A DNA stretch of 64,000 nucleotides. It comes from an uncultured Phycisphaerae bacterium. GTDB lineage: Bacteria > Planctomycetota > Phycisphaerae > UBA1845 > Fen-1342. A model generated the notes under the pieces. The model was not told the origin of the DNA. It ran no database searches and worked only from the letters and a program-made list of their open reading frames with translations. The translations under genes were made by a program, and so were the position numbers. Numbering within the stretch: position 1 is the first letter of the stretch; each line of letters starts with the position of its first letter. Where the stretch lies: contig CALGJV010000031.1 in the NCBI GenBank assembly GCA_937928595.1, forward strand, positions 1-64,000. Reading direction: 5' to 3'. Below are positions 44,668 to 53,459 of the stretch, piece after piece.

Positions 44668-46116
44668 TCACAGCAGCGGCGTGAGCAGGCGGGCCGCGCC
44701 CTCGCCCAGCCGTTGCGGCAGCGGGCGGTTCCGCCACACGTCGCGCGCCCGCACCGGGCGCGCCCCCGCGCAGAACCGGTCGATCGTTGCGCTCAGCCCG
44801 CGGGCCGTGGGCGCGTCGTACAGCAGCGCGGTGATCTCGAAATTCAGGCGGAAGCTGCGCACATCCATGTTCGCCGAGCCGAGCATCGACCAGCGCTCGT
44901 CCACCGTGACCAGCTTCGAGTGCAGCACGCCGCCGCCGTACTCGTAGATCTCCACGCCGTGTTCCAGCAGCTCCGGGTAATAGCTGCGCCCGGCCCACAG
45001 CGCCAGCCGCGAATCGCTCCGCGACGGCAGCACGATGCGGACCTTCACCCCCCGGAAGCACGCGCTCGCCAGCGCCATCCGCACGGCCGGGTCCGGCACG
45101 AAATACGGCGTCGCCACGCGGATCGACTGCCGCGCCGCGGCGAAGGCGGCGAACACCACCTGCGCCAGCACGCTGACCGAGTGGTCCGGCCCGGACGGCA
45201 CAATCTGTACCAGCGACGCGCCCTGCCGCGCCGGCACCGGAAAGTACGCCTCCCGCTCCAGCGGCTCCCGCGTCGCCAAGTACCAGTCCTCCGCAAACGT
45301 CTCCTGGAGAAACGCCGCCGCCGGCCCGCTGACCCGCATGTGCGTGTCGAACCACGGGCTCAGCGCCCGCCGTCGGCCCCGGTACTCGTCCCCGATGTTC
45401 TGGCTCCCCATGAACGCCACCTGCCCGTCCACCACGGCGATCTTGCGGTGGTTCCGCAGATGAACGCTCGGTCGCCGACCCACCGCCAGCGGCCGCAGCG
45501 GCAGGAAGAACGCCACCCGCACGCCGGCCGCGCGCAGCGGCCGCAGAAACGACGGCCGCAGGCTCCAGCTCCCGACGGCGTCCAGCAGCAGCCGGCACTC
45601 CACCCCGGCCCGAGCCCGCTCGACCAGCAGCTCGGCGAAGTGCCGCCCGGTCTCGTCCGACCGCCAGATGTAGTACTCCAGGTGCACGTGGCGGCGGGCC
45701 GCGCGGATGGCGGCCTCGAGCGCCGCGTAGGTCTCGTTGGCCTCCTCGAGGATGGTCACCTCATTGCCCGCGGTCACGGGAACGCCGGCCAGACGCTGGC
45801 CGATCTGGGCGATCGGCGCCAGGTCGGGCGGGAGGTCGGCCGCGGCCGCCGCGGCGCCGCCGAGCCCCTGGCGCTCGGCCCAGTCCTGGAAACGGGCCAA
45901 CAGGTGCGCGACGCGGCGCCGTCGCCGGCTGGATTTGCGCCGCAGGCGGGCCGAGTCGAGCAGCCAGTACAGCACCAGCCCCACGCCGGGCAGCAGGAGC
46001 AGCGCCAAGATCCACGCCACCATGGCGGCGGGCTCCTTGCGTCGCTGAAGCAGAAACCCGATCGTGACCAGCGCGAGGACGTAGTTGGCGACGCTGGCGG
46101 CCGCCCAGAAGGTCAT
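44668..46116 (-). CDS. cls: Cardiolipin synthase, phospholipase D family
   Basis: A 482-residue membrane enzyme that condenses phosphatidylglycerol into cardiolipin. Two N-terminal transmembrane helices (about 5-22 and 33-50) are followed by two PLD catalytic motifs: HLRNHRKIAVVDGQVAFMGS (about residue 218) and VLHSKLVTVDERWSMLGSAN (about residue 397), each with HxKx4D. Length is normal. It is the last gene of a five-gene minus-strand operon headed by an ECF sigma factor, which suggests induction under envelope stress. Confidence 0.93.
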   Translation of the reverse strand: MTFWAAASVANYVLALVTIGFLLQRRKEPAAMVAWILALLLLPGVGLVLYWLLDSARLRRKSSRRRRRVAHLLARFQDWAERQGLGGAAAAAADLPPDLAPIAQIGQRLAGVPVTAGNEVTILEEANETYAALEAAIRAARRHVHLEYYIWRSDETGRHFAELLVERARAGVECRLLLDAVGSWSLRPSFLRPLRAAGVRVAFFLPLRPLAVGRRPSVHLRNHRKIAVVDGQVAFMGSQNIGDEYRGRRRALSPWFDTHMRVSGPAAAFLQETFAEDWYLATREPLEREAYFPVPARQGASLVQIVPSGPDHSVSVLAQVVFAAFAAARQSIRVATPYFVPDPAVRMALASACFRGVKVRIVLPSRSDSRLALWAGRSYYPELLEHGVEIYEYGGGVLHSKLVTVDERWSMLGSANMDVRSFRLNFEITALLYDAPTARGLSATIDRFCAGARPVRARDVWRNRPLPQRLGEGAARLLTPLL

Positions 46117-46147
46117 GCGGGCAGTGTCGACCGCGCCGCCGCGGGCG

Positions 46148-46639
46148 TCAACGCGCACGCGTGAACGGGGTCGGGTCCGCGGGCAGCACCAGCGCTCCGC
46201 GACCCCCGCGCCAGCCGCGCCCGGCGCGCTCGTGCGAGCCGTCCTCCTCGACGCGCGCAAGGCGGCTTCTCCCGAGCCACACGGCGCCGCTCACCACGGC
46301 CGCCACGGCGATCAGCGTCACGAGGCCCAGGACCCACTCGCGACCGCGGCTCACTCCGGTCGGCGCCCGGCGGCCGGCCCGGACGCACACGCCCGTCCAC
46401 GTGCACACCCAGCCCCAGTGCAGCGCGACGTGCAGGAGGAGGAGCGCTGCGAGCGCAACGGCCAGCCAGAAATGCACATCGCCCCAGTCATGCCGCGTGA
46501 GCCCCCAGAGCGACAGGCCGTGACCGCCGCGGCTGCCGGGCGGCAGGACGTACCGCAGCCACAGGCCCGTCACGATCATGGCCAGCATGACCAGGAGCGC
46601 GAGCGCGTCGACGATGTAGTTGAGAATGTGCGTGCGCAT
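46148..46639 (-). CDS. Membrane protein with four helices, DUF4405-like
   Basis: A 163-residue integral membrane protein with three or four helices. Conserved-looking histidines lie in HDWGDVHFWLAVALAALLLL and HVALHWGWVCTW, which resemble the DUF4405 / cytochrome-b-like membrane family. Haem binding is possible but not shown. The ATG at 46639 has GGAG five bases upstream; a GTG two codons earlier overlaps the SD. It lies 31 bases from cls and 28 from the CnrX-like gene. Confidence 0.7.
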   Translation of the reverse strand: MRTHILNYIVDALALLVMLAMIVTGLWLRYVLPPGSRGGHGLSLWGLTRHDWGDVHFWLAVALAALLLLHVALHWGWVCTWTGVCVRAGRRAPTGVSRGREWVLGLVTLIAVAAVVSGAVWLGRSRLARVEEDGSHERAGRGWRGGRGALVLPADPTPFTRAR

Positions 46640-46667
46640 GGCCACTCCTGCTCCGGGGGCACCGCGT

Positions 46668-47249
46668 CTACGGTTGCCGGCCGGGGCCGCCGCCGCGTCG
46701 CCCGCCGCCGCGTCCGCCCGGACCGCGATCCGCGGGCGGGCCGCCCGCGCCGCGTCCGTCGCCCGGATCGAGCCCGTCGGCCGCGCCGTGTCGCCAGCGG
46801 AAGCCGCGGGCCTCGCGCACGCCGGTCGCGAAGTGGCCCAGCAGCCGTGTCCGCTGCGCCGGCGTCAGGTGCGGTCGCAGACTCACCAGGTACTCGGCGA
46901 CGCGCCGCTCCACGGCCTGGTGGGCGGCGAGCACCGCGTCAACCTGCGCCAGCAGCTCGGTGTCGGTCGTGGTCCCGGATTCGAAGGCGGCGGCCAGGCG
47001 TGACCGCGATGCCTCCAGTTCGGCCTCGAGGGCCGCGCGGTCGCGCTCGAAGTCGGCCTCCAACGCGCGGACGGCCTCCCGTTGCGCGGGCGTGAGTCGC
47101 AGCCAGTCGAGCAGCCGCGTGGGACGCCCCGCGGCTCCGGTCGGCGCGGGGGTGGCCGGCGGCTGCTGCCACGCGTATGTCACCCAATACGAGCCGGCGG
47201 CGCACGCCAGCGCCAGGGCCGCCAGCAGAATCGTGCGCGGCGTCTTCAT
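46668..47249 (-). CDS. Periplasmic Spy/CnrX-like protein
   Basis: A 193-residue protein with an N-terminal signal anchor (about 7-25) and a helical hairpin domain containing LDWLRLTPAQREAVRALEAD and LRPHLTPAQRTRLLGHFATG. The two LTPAQ motifs are the mark of the Spy/CpxP/CnrX fold, used as chaperones or metal sensors. A glycine-rich tail follows. It overlaps the anti-sigma gene stop by four bases, which recalls the CnrYXH sigma-antisigma-sensor arrangement. The ligand is unknown. Confidence 0.75.
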   Translation of the reverse strand: MKTPRTILLAALALACAAGSYWVTYAWQQPPATPAPTGAAGRPTRLLDWLRLTPAQREAVRALEADFERDRAALEAELEASRSRLAAAFESGTTTDTELLAQVDAVLAAHQAVERRVAEYLVSLRPHLTPAQRTRLLGHFATGVREARGFRWRHGAADGLDPGDGRGAGGPPADRGPGGRGGGRRGGGPGRQP

Positions 47250-47716
47250 GAGGCGTCCTCCGTCCCGCCGCCGTCCGCGTCGAGGTCCGACAGCGCGGCG
47301 TACAGGCCGACCGGCGACATCGTCACCAGCAGCTCCACGTCGGGTCCGGCCGTCGCGAGGTCCGGTCCGACCGGGGCGGGTGCCGGGCCGGCGCCGCGCA
47401 GCGTCCATTCCGCCGCGCCGTACCCGGTGCCGATGCCGATTAGCACCGCGGCCGCGACGCGTACGGGCGTACGGCTCCAGATTCGCAACGGTTCTGCCGG
47501 TCGTTCGTTCAACCGGCGGACGACGGCCGCCGCCAGGTCACCCCCGGGGGTCCGCTCGCGGTCGGCGCCCAACACGGACCACAACCCCCGCTGGGCCCGG
47601 ACGCGGGCGGCGCAATCGGGGCAGGCGGCCGCGTGGGCCTCGAGGGCGGCCGCGTGCGCGGGCGGCAGCTCGCCGCTCACCAGGCGGATGACCTCGGTCG
47701 GTGTCAGGTGCGACAT
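47246..47716 (-). CDS. Zinc-finger (ZAS-type) anti-sigma factor
   Basis: A 156-residue membrane anti-sigma factor. The N-terminal motif H28-x3-C32-x2-C35 in HAAACPDCAARV is the ZAS zinc site that binds the partner sigma factor. One transmembrane helix lies about residues 85-104 and a short periplasmic tail follows. It lies 17 bases downstream of the ECF sigma gene, the normal partner order. Confidence 0.85.
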   Translation of the reverse strand: MSHLTPTEVIRLVSGELPPAHAAALEAHAAACPDCAARVRAQRGLWSVLGADRERTPGGDLAAAVVRRLNERPAEPLRIWSRTPVRVAAAVLIGIGTGYGAAEWTLRGAGPAPAPVGPDLATAGPDVELLVTMSPVGLYAALSDLDADGGGTEDAS

Positions 47717-47733
47717 GGCTGCTCCACGTGTAG

Positions 47734-48327
47734 TTAACGCCGCGGCCCCGGGGGTTCCGGCGGCGGGTCCATCAGATCCGCGAGGCGTTCGCGCAGGGTC
47801 GCGTAAGCCCGCACGAGGCATGATTCAACGGCTGAAACGCTCCAGCCGGTCACGGTAGCGATGTCCTTATGGGACAGCTCGTGGTAGCGGTGCAGGATCA
47901 CCGCGAGCCGCTGTCGATCGGGCAGGGCCGCCACGGCGGCGCGGACCCGCTGGGTCCGCTCGTCGGCTTCCATCGCCGTCGCGGCGTCGGGAACGGTCGC
48001 TGCACCGTCGTGCTCCTGTTCCCGACGGCGTGCCCGGGCGAGCCCGCGGCGTCGATCCCAGCACAGGTTCGCCACCAGCCGGTACAACCACGTCGTGAAA
48101 CGCGCTTCGGGTTGGTACATCGCCGCCGACCGGTAGAGCTTCACGAACGCGTCCTGTGCCACGTCCTCGGCAAGGTCGGCGCGGCCGAGAAAACGCTGCG
48201 CCAGCCGGATGACGCGCTCCTGATGCCGCTGCACGATCGGCGTGAGCGCGGCGGTGTCGCCGGCCGCGAGCCGCCGCATCAGCTCTTCGTCGGACTCATC
48301 GTCGTGGGACGGTGCGATCGGGACCAT
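47734..48327 (-). CDS. ECF-family RNA polymerase sigma factor
   Basis: A 197-residue sigma-70 family factor with regions 2 and 4 only. Region 2 includes FLGRADLAEDVAQDAFVKLY and FTTWLYRLVANLCWDRRR; region 4 includes LPDRQRLAVILHRYHELSHK and the helix-turn-helix VTGWSVSAVESCLVRAYATL. It heads the operon sigma, anti-sigma, CnrX-like, DUF4405-like, cls and probably transcribes it. The ATG follows GGCGAG; longer in-frame starts exist but encode shadow sequence. Confidence 0.9.
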   Translation of the reverse strand: MVPIAPSHDDESDEELMRRLAAGDTAALTPIVQRHQERVIRLAQRFLGRADLAEDVAQDAFVKLYRSAAMYQPEARFTTWLYRLVANLCWDRRRGLARARRREQEHDGAATVPDAATAMEADERTQRVRAAVAALPDRQRLAVILHRYHELSHKDIATVTGWSVSAVESCLVRAYATLRERLADLMDPPPEPPGPRR

Positions 48328-48396
48328 CTCGCCAGCGCTCGCGCGGCGCCGCCCGGAAATCGCCGCAGGCGGGCGGCCCTTGGCGGCGTTGCATGG

Positions 48397-48432
48397 GCGG
48401 TCGCGGGCATTGTGACGGGCTCCCGCGACTGC
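48397..48432. promoter_or_regulatory. Eleven-base-pair inverted repeat between the ECF operon and a divergent lipoprotein
   Basis: GCGGTCGCGGG (48397-48407) pairs with CCCGCGACTGC (48422-48432) with one wobble and a 14-base loop. It lies 70-105 bases upstream of the sigma gene and 70-110 bases upstream of the divergent lipoprotein gene, so it could be a shared operator or a leader hairpin. Confidence 0.45.
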
Positions 48433-48504
48433 GGCAATCGGCCTGCGGCGCTGGGCCTGGCGGGCGGTGCCGTTCGTGGACGCCCGTCCCATCGGAGAGC
48501 GACC

Positions 48505-48807
48505 ATGCGAGGCGTCTTGAGCGTGCTGGGTGTCGCGGCGCTGCTTGCGCTGGCCACGGGGTGCGATCTGAACAACGTGCCGGCCGAGGCCAAGGCCCTG
48601 CTCGCCACGGCCAAGGGGCCGGTGCCCGAGCTGGCCGGCGGCGATCAGCTCCAGATCCAGGAGCGCCTGCGGCTGCGCGACGAGTCCTGCACCAACGAGG
48701 GGGACATGGTGCGGAATCGCTACAGCCACGCGTACGGCGGGAGCAACGGGAATGGGTCGGGCGGCGGGAGCGGCGGCGGGCAGGGCCCGGGCGGCTCCGG
48801 CCGATAA
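48505..48807 (+). CDS. Small lipoprotein with glycine-rich tail
   Basis: A 100-residue putative lipoprotein with signal MRGVLSVLGVAALLALATGC and lipobox ALATGC. A helical middle (PAEAKALLATAKGPVPELAG) leads to DESCTNEGDMVRNRYSHAYG and a glycine-serine tail. No family is recognised. It is transcribed away from the ECF operon across a region with an inverted repeat, so joint control is possible but not shown. Confidence 0.6.
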   Translation: MRGVLSVLGVAALLALATGCDLNNVPAEAKALLATAKGPVPELAGGDQLQIQERLRLRDESCTNEGDMVRNRYSHAYGGSNGNGSGGGSGGGQGPGGSGR

Positions 48808-48945
48808 GTTCACGTCTCCGGTGAGAACCCCCAACGACACGGGCGGTGCGGCGCGCCGGGCTGCCCGTGTCGCCCACAGGCGGATGCCTGCGGCCGAACG
48901 ACGCGGATGACGCAGAGCGGATTATCGCGGCCCGGGGTCGCCCGG

Positions 48946-50520
48946 TCAGTCCGCCGTCTGGAGCCGCACCGCCTGAAGCGCCTCCCGAGCCCGCGTCACG
49001 CTTTCGTGCAAGCGCTGGGCCGAGTCTGCATCGGCTGAAGGATTGATGTCGGGGGCACCGGCCGCCCACGAGCCGGCGACCGTTTCGTCTCCGGCGAGCG
49101 CGTGCGCTTCGCACGCCACCGGAACGGCCGGGGCGGTGTCGGGCGCCGGGTCCGGCTCGGTCGCGTCGAACGACACGGGCAGCGCCTCTCCGGTGCCGGG
49201 CTCATCGCGCAGGATCTCGTGCACGAGGCTTGCCAGCGGACGCGCCCGGCGCCGCAAGGTGGCCTGGCGCATGGCGAGGGTCCGTTCGCGGACGGTCAGC
49301 TCGTTCAGACGCCGTGCGATGGCCCGCGCCTCGTGGGACAGTGCGGTGAGCCGCTGCTCGGCGAGGCCGGTCTGCCGCAAGGCTTCGGCGTGCTGCTCGG
49401 CCACCTTCATGGCCTGCGCGTCGAGCGCTGCCCGCCGGGCGGCGGTTTCGGCGCGGCGGCGTCGGAGGGCGCGCACACGCCGAACGAGTGCGGCGCGCTG
49501 TGTCGCGAGCCGCGCGGCGCGTTGCTCCAGCGCGGCCGCGCGGCCGCGGAGGTCGGCGGCCGCGGCGCTGAGTTCGGCCTGTTGGCGCTCCAGCGCGGCG
49601 GAGCGCTGGGCATGCTCCTCGGCCTGACGCTGGACCCGGTTGACGCGGTGCTCCAGGTCGGCTTCCTGCGCGTCGAGACGGGCGGCGCGTTCCTGGAGCT
49701 CCGTCTCCCGCTCGTCGAGCTGGGCCGTCCGCGCGGCGATTTCTTCGCTCTGCGCGACCAGTTCCACGGAGCGGCGGTCCAGATCGCGGCTGCGGTCGCG
49801 CAGCTCGTCGGCCAGGGCGTCGAGGGTCCGGCCGCGTTCTGCGAGGTCCGCCAGGCGGGCCGCGAGGTCGCGTTCGCGGTCGTCCAGTTCGGCGGCGCGG
49901 GCGTTGTTCCGATCCGTCTGACTCTGCAAGTCGGCGCCGCGCTGTTGCAACTCGCTCGCTTCGGCGGCGAGGCGGGTCGCGCGGGTCTCGAGCTCGAGCT
50001 GCCGCTCGTCCAGCCGGGCCATCCGGAAGGCGATCTCCTCGCTGCGCGCGACGAGCTCGGCGGAGCGCTGGTCCATTTCGCGGCTGCGGTTCCGCAGCTC
50101 ATCGGTCAGGGCGTCCAGTACGCGGCTGCGTTCGTCGATGTCGGCCGTGCGGGCGATGACGTCGCCCTCACGGCTCTCCAACGTGGACCAGCGCGCTTCG
50201 AGTTCGGCGTTGCGGGCGGCGAGTTCCTGGCAGGCCTGGTTGAGCTCGGCGGCGACGGCTTCGCTCTGGGCGATACGCTCCGCCAGGTCGGCTTCGCGGG
50301 CATCGAGCTCGGCGGCCCGTCGCTCCAGGGCCGCGTGCCGCGGCCCCAGTTCGTCCCGCAGACGCCGCAGGGCTTCCGCCCGCTCGGAGAGCTCGCGGCA
50401 CAACCGCCGCCACCGCTCGGTCCGCGTGTGCGGCACGCTGTCGGGCTGCGGGTCGCCGCGCGCTTCGAGCACGCCCTGGCCGTTGCGAGGACTCGTCGCC
50501 TTCCGCGAGCTGGCTGGCAT
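48946..50520 (-). CDS. Long coiled-coil protein with internal repeats
   Basis: A 524-residue, almost wholly alpha-helical protein rich in E, R, A, Q and L with heptad-like periodicity. It has no signal or transmembrane segment, so it is probably cytoplasmic. Two related units of about 98 residues can be aligned, for example DELRNRSREMDQRSAELVAR and DELRDRSRDLDRRSVELVAQ, followed by SEEIAFRMARLDER and SEEIAARTAQLDER. No domain is recognised. Similar proteins act as cytoskeletal or scaffold elements, which is inference only. The C-terminus (about 60 residues) is less regular. Confidence 0.7.
   Translation of the reverse strand: MPASSRKATSPRNGQGVLEARGDPQPDSVPHTRTERWRRLCRELSERAEALRRLRDELGPRHAALERRAAELDAREADLAERIAQSEAVAAELNQACQELAARNAELEARWSTLESREGDVIARTADIDERSRVLDALTDELRNRSREMDQRSAELVARSEEIAFRMARLDERQLELETRATRLAAEASELQQRGADLQSQTDRNNARAAELDDRERDLAARLADLAERGRTLDALADELRDRSRDLDRRSVELVAQSEEIAARTAQLDERETELQERAARLDAQEADLEHRVNRVQRQAEEHAQRSAALERQQAELSAAAADLRGRAAALEQRAARLATQRAALVRRVRALRRRRAETAARRAALDAQAMKVAEQHAEALRQTGLAEQRLTALSHEARAIARRLNELTVRERTLAMRQATLRRRARPLASLVHEILRDEPGTGEALPVSFDATEPDPAPDTAPAVPVACEAHALAGDETVAGSWAAGAPDINPSADADSAQRLHESVTRAREALQAVRLQTAD
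49640..50113 (-). repeat. Two 294-base in-frame repeats within the coiled-coil gene
   Basis: The string CGCAGCTC followed by similar sequence occurs at 49799 and again at 50093, exactly 294 bases (98 codons) apart, and similarity extends over about 150-180 bases in each copy. The protein copies align without gaps over about 50 residues, showing tandem duplication inside the gene. Confidence 0.65.
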
Positions 50521-50849
50521 GGCACACCTCGTCGAGGGCACATCGCCGCCGCCGTTCACAGCGCCGGCAGCGCCTCACGGGGTGCATCGTCCGAAAGCAG
50601 TGGCCTGTTAACCTGCGCGACCCGGCCAATTTCGGGGCGGACCGATACACGGGCGTGGCCGGCCGATAACGTCCGATTTCCGCCGCCGCGGCCGCCCGGC
50701 GTGCGGACCGGGGGCGGGTTGCGGCACGCGTCGGCGCGTCCGAACGCGGCGGTCCGACCCGCCGCGGGGGCGGCCGGGAATGGGTGTAACGTCCGAGAAT
50801 GCGGGGGTACGATGCGGGGCCGGGCGCGACCGGCCTGGTGGAGATGGCG
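50521..50849. other. Intergenic region between coiled-coil and hydrolase genes
   Basis: About 330 bases between divergent genes, with no supported gene, tRNA or clear promoter hexamers. An alternative start of the hydrolase (50799) would shorten it. Confidence 0.4.
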
Positions 50850-51626
50850 ATGCTGCCGCGGCGCGAGCGCGTTCAGTTTCCGGGGAGCCTGGGGCACCCG
50901 CTGGTGGGCCGGCTGGACCGCCCGCCCGGCGAGCCGCGGGCGTGGGTGCTGATGGCGCATTGCTTCACGTGCGGGAAGGACCTGAAGGGGATGAACTGGA
51001 TCGCCCGCGAGCTGGTGGACCGGCGCATCGCGGTGCTCCGGTTCGACTTCACGGGGCTGGGGGACAGCGGCGGAGATTTCGCGGACACGAGCTTCACGTC
51101 GAATGTGGACGATCTGGTGGCCGCGGCGGACTGGCTGCGGGCCGCGCACCGCGCGCCCGGCTTGCTCGTCGGCCACAGCCTCGGCGGCACCGCGGCGCTG
51201 GTGGCGGCGGGCCGCGTGCCCGAGGTGCGGGCGGTCGCGACGATCGCGGCGCCGGCGGACACGGGCCACATGCGGGCGTTTCTGGCGCGGCAGGCGGCGG
51301 ACCTCGCGCCCGACGCCGCGGCGGAAGTCGATGTGATGGGGCGCGCGGTGCGCATTCGCGGGCGCATGATTGCCGATCTCGACCGGCACGACGTGGCCGC
51401 GGCGACGGCAACGCTCGGCCGCCCGCTGCTGGTGCTGCACTCGCCGGAGGACACGGTCGTTGACATTGCGGAAGCTCGGCGGATCTTCGAGGCGGCCCGA
51501 CACCCGAAGAGCTTCGTCGCGCTGGACGGCGCCGACCACCTGCTGGTGGAGCGTGAAAGCGACGCGCGCTTCGTCGCCGAGCTGCTGACCGCCTGGGCCG
51601 GGCGCTACGCGGCCGCGGCGGGGTGA
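50850..51626 (+). CDS. Alpha/beta hydrolase (OsmC-associated hydrolase type)
   Basis: A 258-residue serine hydrolase. FTCGKDLKGMNWIARELVDR and RFDFTGLGDSGGDFADTSFT match the hydrolase half of the bifunctional hydrolase/OsmC proteins. The nucleophile is S110 in GHSLGG; the acid and histidine lie in HSPEDTVVD and DGADHLL. The OsmC domain that normally follows is absent, and the protein ends after the hydrolase fold. The ATG at 50850 has GGAG six bases upstream; an ATG at 50799 would add 17 residues. The substrate is unknown. Confidence 0.8.
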   Translation: MLPRRERVQFPGSLGHPLVGRLDRPPGEPRAWVLMAHCFTCGKDLKGMNWIARELVDRRIAVLRFDFTGLGDSGGDFADTSFTSNVDDLVAAADWLRAAHRAPGLLVGHSLGGTAALVAAGRVPEVRAVATIAAPADTGHMRAFLARQAADLAPDAAAEVDVMGRAVRIRGRMIADLDRHDVAAATATLGRPLLVLHSPEDTVVDIAEARRIFEAARHPKSFVALDGADHLLVERESDARFVAELLTAWAGRYAAAAG

Positions 51627-51755
51627 GAGCTCCCGGCGGCTTGCTTTCGGACGCGGGGGGTCTAAGCTTTGTCCCGGCGCGGTTCGGCTCGGGCCGCCGG
51701 CGTGGCCGCTCGGGCGCACGCCGCCCGCGCGGCGGCGGGCGTGGAGGAACAGGCG

Positions 51756-52544
51756 GTGAAGGACATCGCGTTGGGCCTGATGACGGGGAAGAAGGGGGCG
51801 ATCTTCGGCGTGGCCAACGACCGGTCGCTGGCGTGGCAGATCGCCGAGCGTCTGCACGCGGAAGGCGCGGAGCTCGCCTTCACGCACCTGCCCCCGCCGA
51901 AGATGGAGCGGCGCGTCCGGCTGCTGGCCGAGCCCATCGGCGCGACCTGCATCGTGCCGTGCGACGTGACGGACGACCAGCAGATCAAGGCCGCGTTCCA
52001 GGAAATCAACCGCCAGATCGGCCCGCTCGACTTCCTCGTCCATTCGATCGCGTACGCCGATCGCGCGGCCCTGCACAACCCGTACTACAAGACGTCGCGG
52101 GCGCACTTCGCGCAGGCGATGGACATCAGCGTGTACTCGCTGGTCGCGCTGTGTCAGCACGGTCTGCGCTACCTGAACGAACACGCCAGCGTGCTCACGC
52201 TGACGTACCTGGGGTCGAACAAAGTCGTGCCGGGCTACAACGTGATGGGGGTCTGCAAGGCCGCGCTCGAGTCGTCGGTCCGCTACCTCGCGGGCGAGCT
52301 CGGCCGCGAGAAGAGCATCCGCGTCAACGCCCTGTCGGCCGGGCCGGTCCAGACGCTGTCCGCCGCGGGCGTGGGCGACTTCGACAAGATCCTCCGGCAC
52401 TACCCCAACAAGGCCCCGCTGCACCGCAACATCCGGCCGGATGAGGTCGGCAACAGCGGCCTGTACCTGCTGAGCGAGCTGTCGAGCGGCGTGACCGGCG
52501 AAGTGCACTTCGTCGATTGCGGTTACAACATCGTCGGCTGGTAG
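51756..52544 (+). CDS. fabI: Enoyl-[acyl-carrier-protein] reductase (NADH)
   Basis: A 262-residue short-chain reductase for the last step of fatty-acid elongation. It has the FabI nucleotide motif GVANDRSLAWQIAERL and the catalytic Y161-x6-K168 in YNVMGVCKAAL. IRVNALSAGPVQTLSAAG and the C-terminal FVDCGYNIVGW also fit. The GTG at 51756 has GGAGG eight bases upstream. The triclosan-type target residues lie in the usual region. Length is normal. Confidence 0.95.
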   Translation: MKDIALGLMTGKKGAIFGVANDRSLAWQIAERLHAEGAELAFTHLPPPKMERRVRLLAEPIGATCIVPCDVTDDQQIKAAFQEINRQIGPLDFLVHSIAYADRAALHNPYYKTSRAHFAQAMDISVYSLVALCQHGLRYLNEHASVLTLTYLGSNKVVPGYNVMGVCKAALESSVRYLAGELGREKSIRVNALSAGPVQTLSAAGVGDFDKILRHYPNKAPLHRNIRPDEVGNSGLYLLSELSSGVTGEVHFVDCGYNIVGW

Positions 52545-52609
52545 CGCCGGAGGCGTGGCGAAGTCGGCCGGTCGGTCGTATGCTGCCGACCCAGCGAGGA
52601 GTCCGGCCC

Positions 52610-53242
52610 GTGCCCAAATCCGAGCCCGCCCGACCGACGCCGCCCGAGAAGCAACGGCCGCGGCGTCGCTCCGGCGCGTCCTGTGCGGCAGGGGTGGTCG
52701 TGCTGCTGAGTGTCGCCGGTTGCGGGCGTCCGGGGGTTTTCACGCTCCAGCAACCGACGGCGCCGCCCGCGCAGCAGCGGCTGACGCTCGTGGCCCAGTC
52801 GGCCGCGTGCGCGCCGCGCGAGGGCCGCGTCGCGTGCGTGCTCGGCTTCCCGTTGCCGGGCCGTGATCGCCCGCGCGCGTTCGTGGTGTACCTGGACCTG
52901 CCGTGCACGGGCGCGACCGTGCGGCTGCATCCGACCGACGCGGACGCGGGCCGCGGCCTGCTCATCCAGGAGGTCGGGCAGCTCGCGGGCCGCACGGACT
53001 TCTCGGGCGGCTGGGCGCGGATTCAGCCGGATCGCCTGGTGCGCGGCCGATACCGGATCGAGCTGCACGCCTACGGTCCCGGCGGCGTCGTTCTGCACGG
53101 CGCGGCCGCGGCGGCCGAGGCCCCGCGGCTCGTGCGGGCCTTCGAGCGCGAGTATGCTGCGGACGTGGCGACGCTGGGCCCGCCGCGCGACGAGACCGCC
53201 GCGCGCGGCGCCGCCGTGTTGACGGGGGCGACGGGCGAGTAG
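52610..53242 (+). CDS. Putative lipoprotein, unknown
   Basis: A 210-residue predicted lipoprotein: a basic N-terminus, a hydrophobic core and lipobox SVAGC. The mature domain contains RPRAFVVYLDLPCTGATVRL and RLVRGRYRIELHAYGPGGVV, suggesting a beta-rich fold. No family is recognised. The GTG at 52610 is preferred because GGAG lies eight bases upstream; an ATG at 52580 is in frame. It follows fabI on the same strand. Confidence 0.6.
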   Translation: MPKSEPARPTPPEKQRPRRRSGASCAAGVVVLLSVAGCGRPGVFTLQQPTAPPAQQRLTLVAQSAACAPREGRVACVLGFPLPGRDRPRAFVVYLDLPCTGATVRLHPTDADAGRGLLIQEVGQLAGRTDFSGGWARIQPDRLVRGRYRIELHAYGPGGVVLHGAAAAAEAPRLVRAFEREYAADVATLGPPRDETAARGAAVLTGATGE

Positions 53243-53459
53243 TCGCCACGCCGGGCGCTTGCTTTTGTCGGCCCGTGCGGGGCCCGTGCTTTGCCGCCGC
53301 CCGCGTAGAACGGGCGGCGGGGGGCGTGCGAGCCGGCGCCCATGAGCGGCGCGAAACGATCCTCGGCGCGAACCCCGCGGCCGTGAAGGGCTGCATGTTC
53401 GGGCTCGACCAGCTGAAGCTCGAGCCGGCGCGTGAGGACGGGAGCCGCGAGGACGCACG

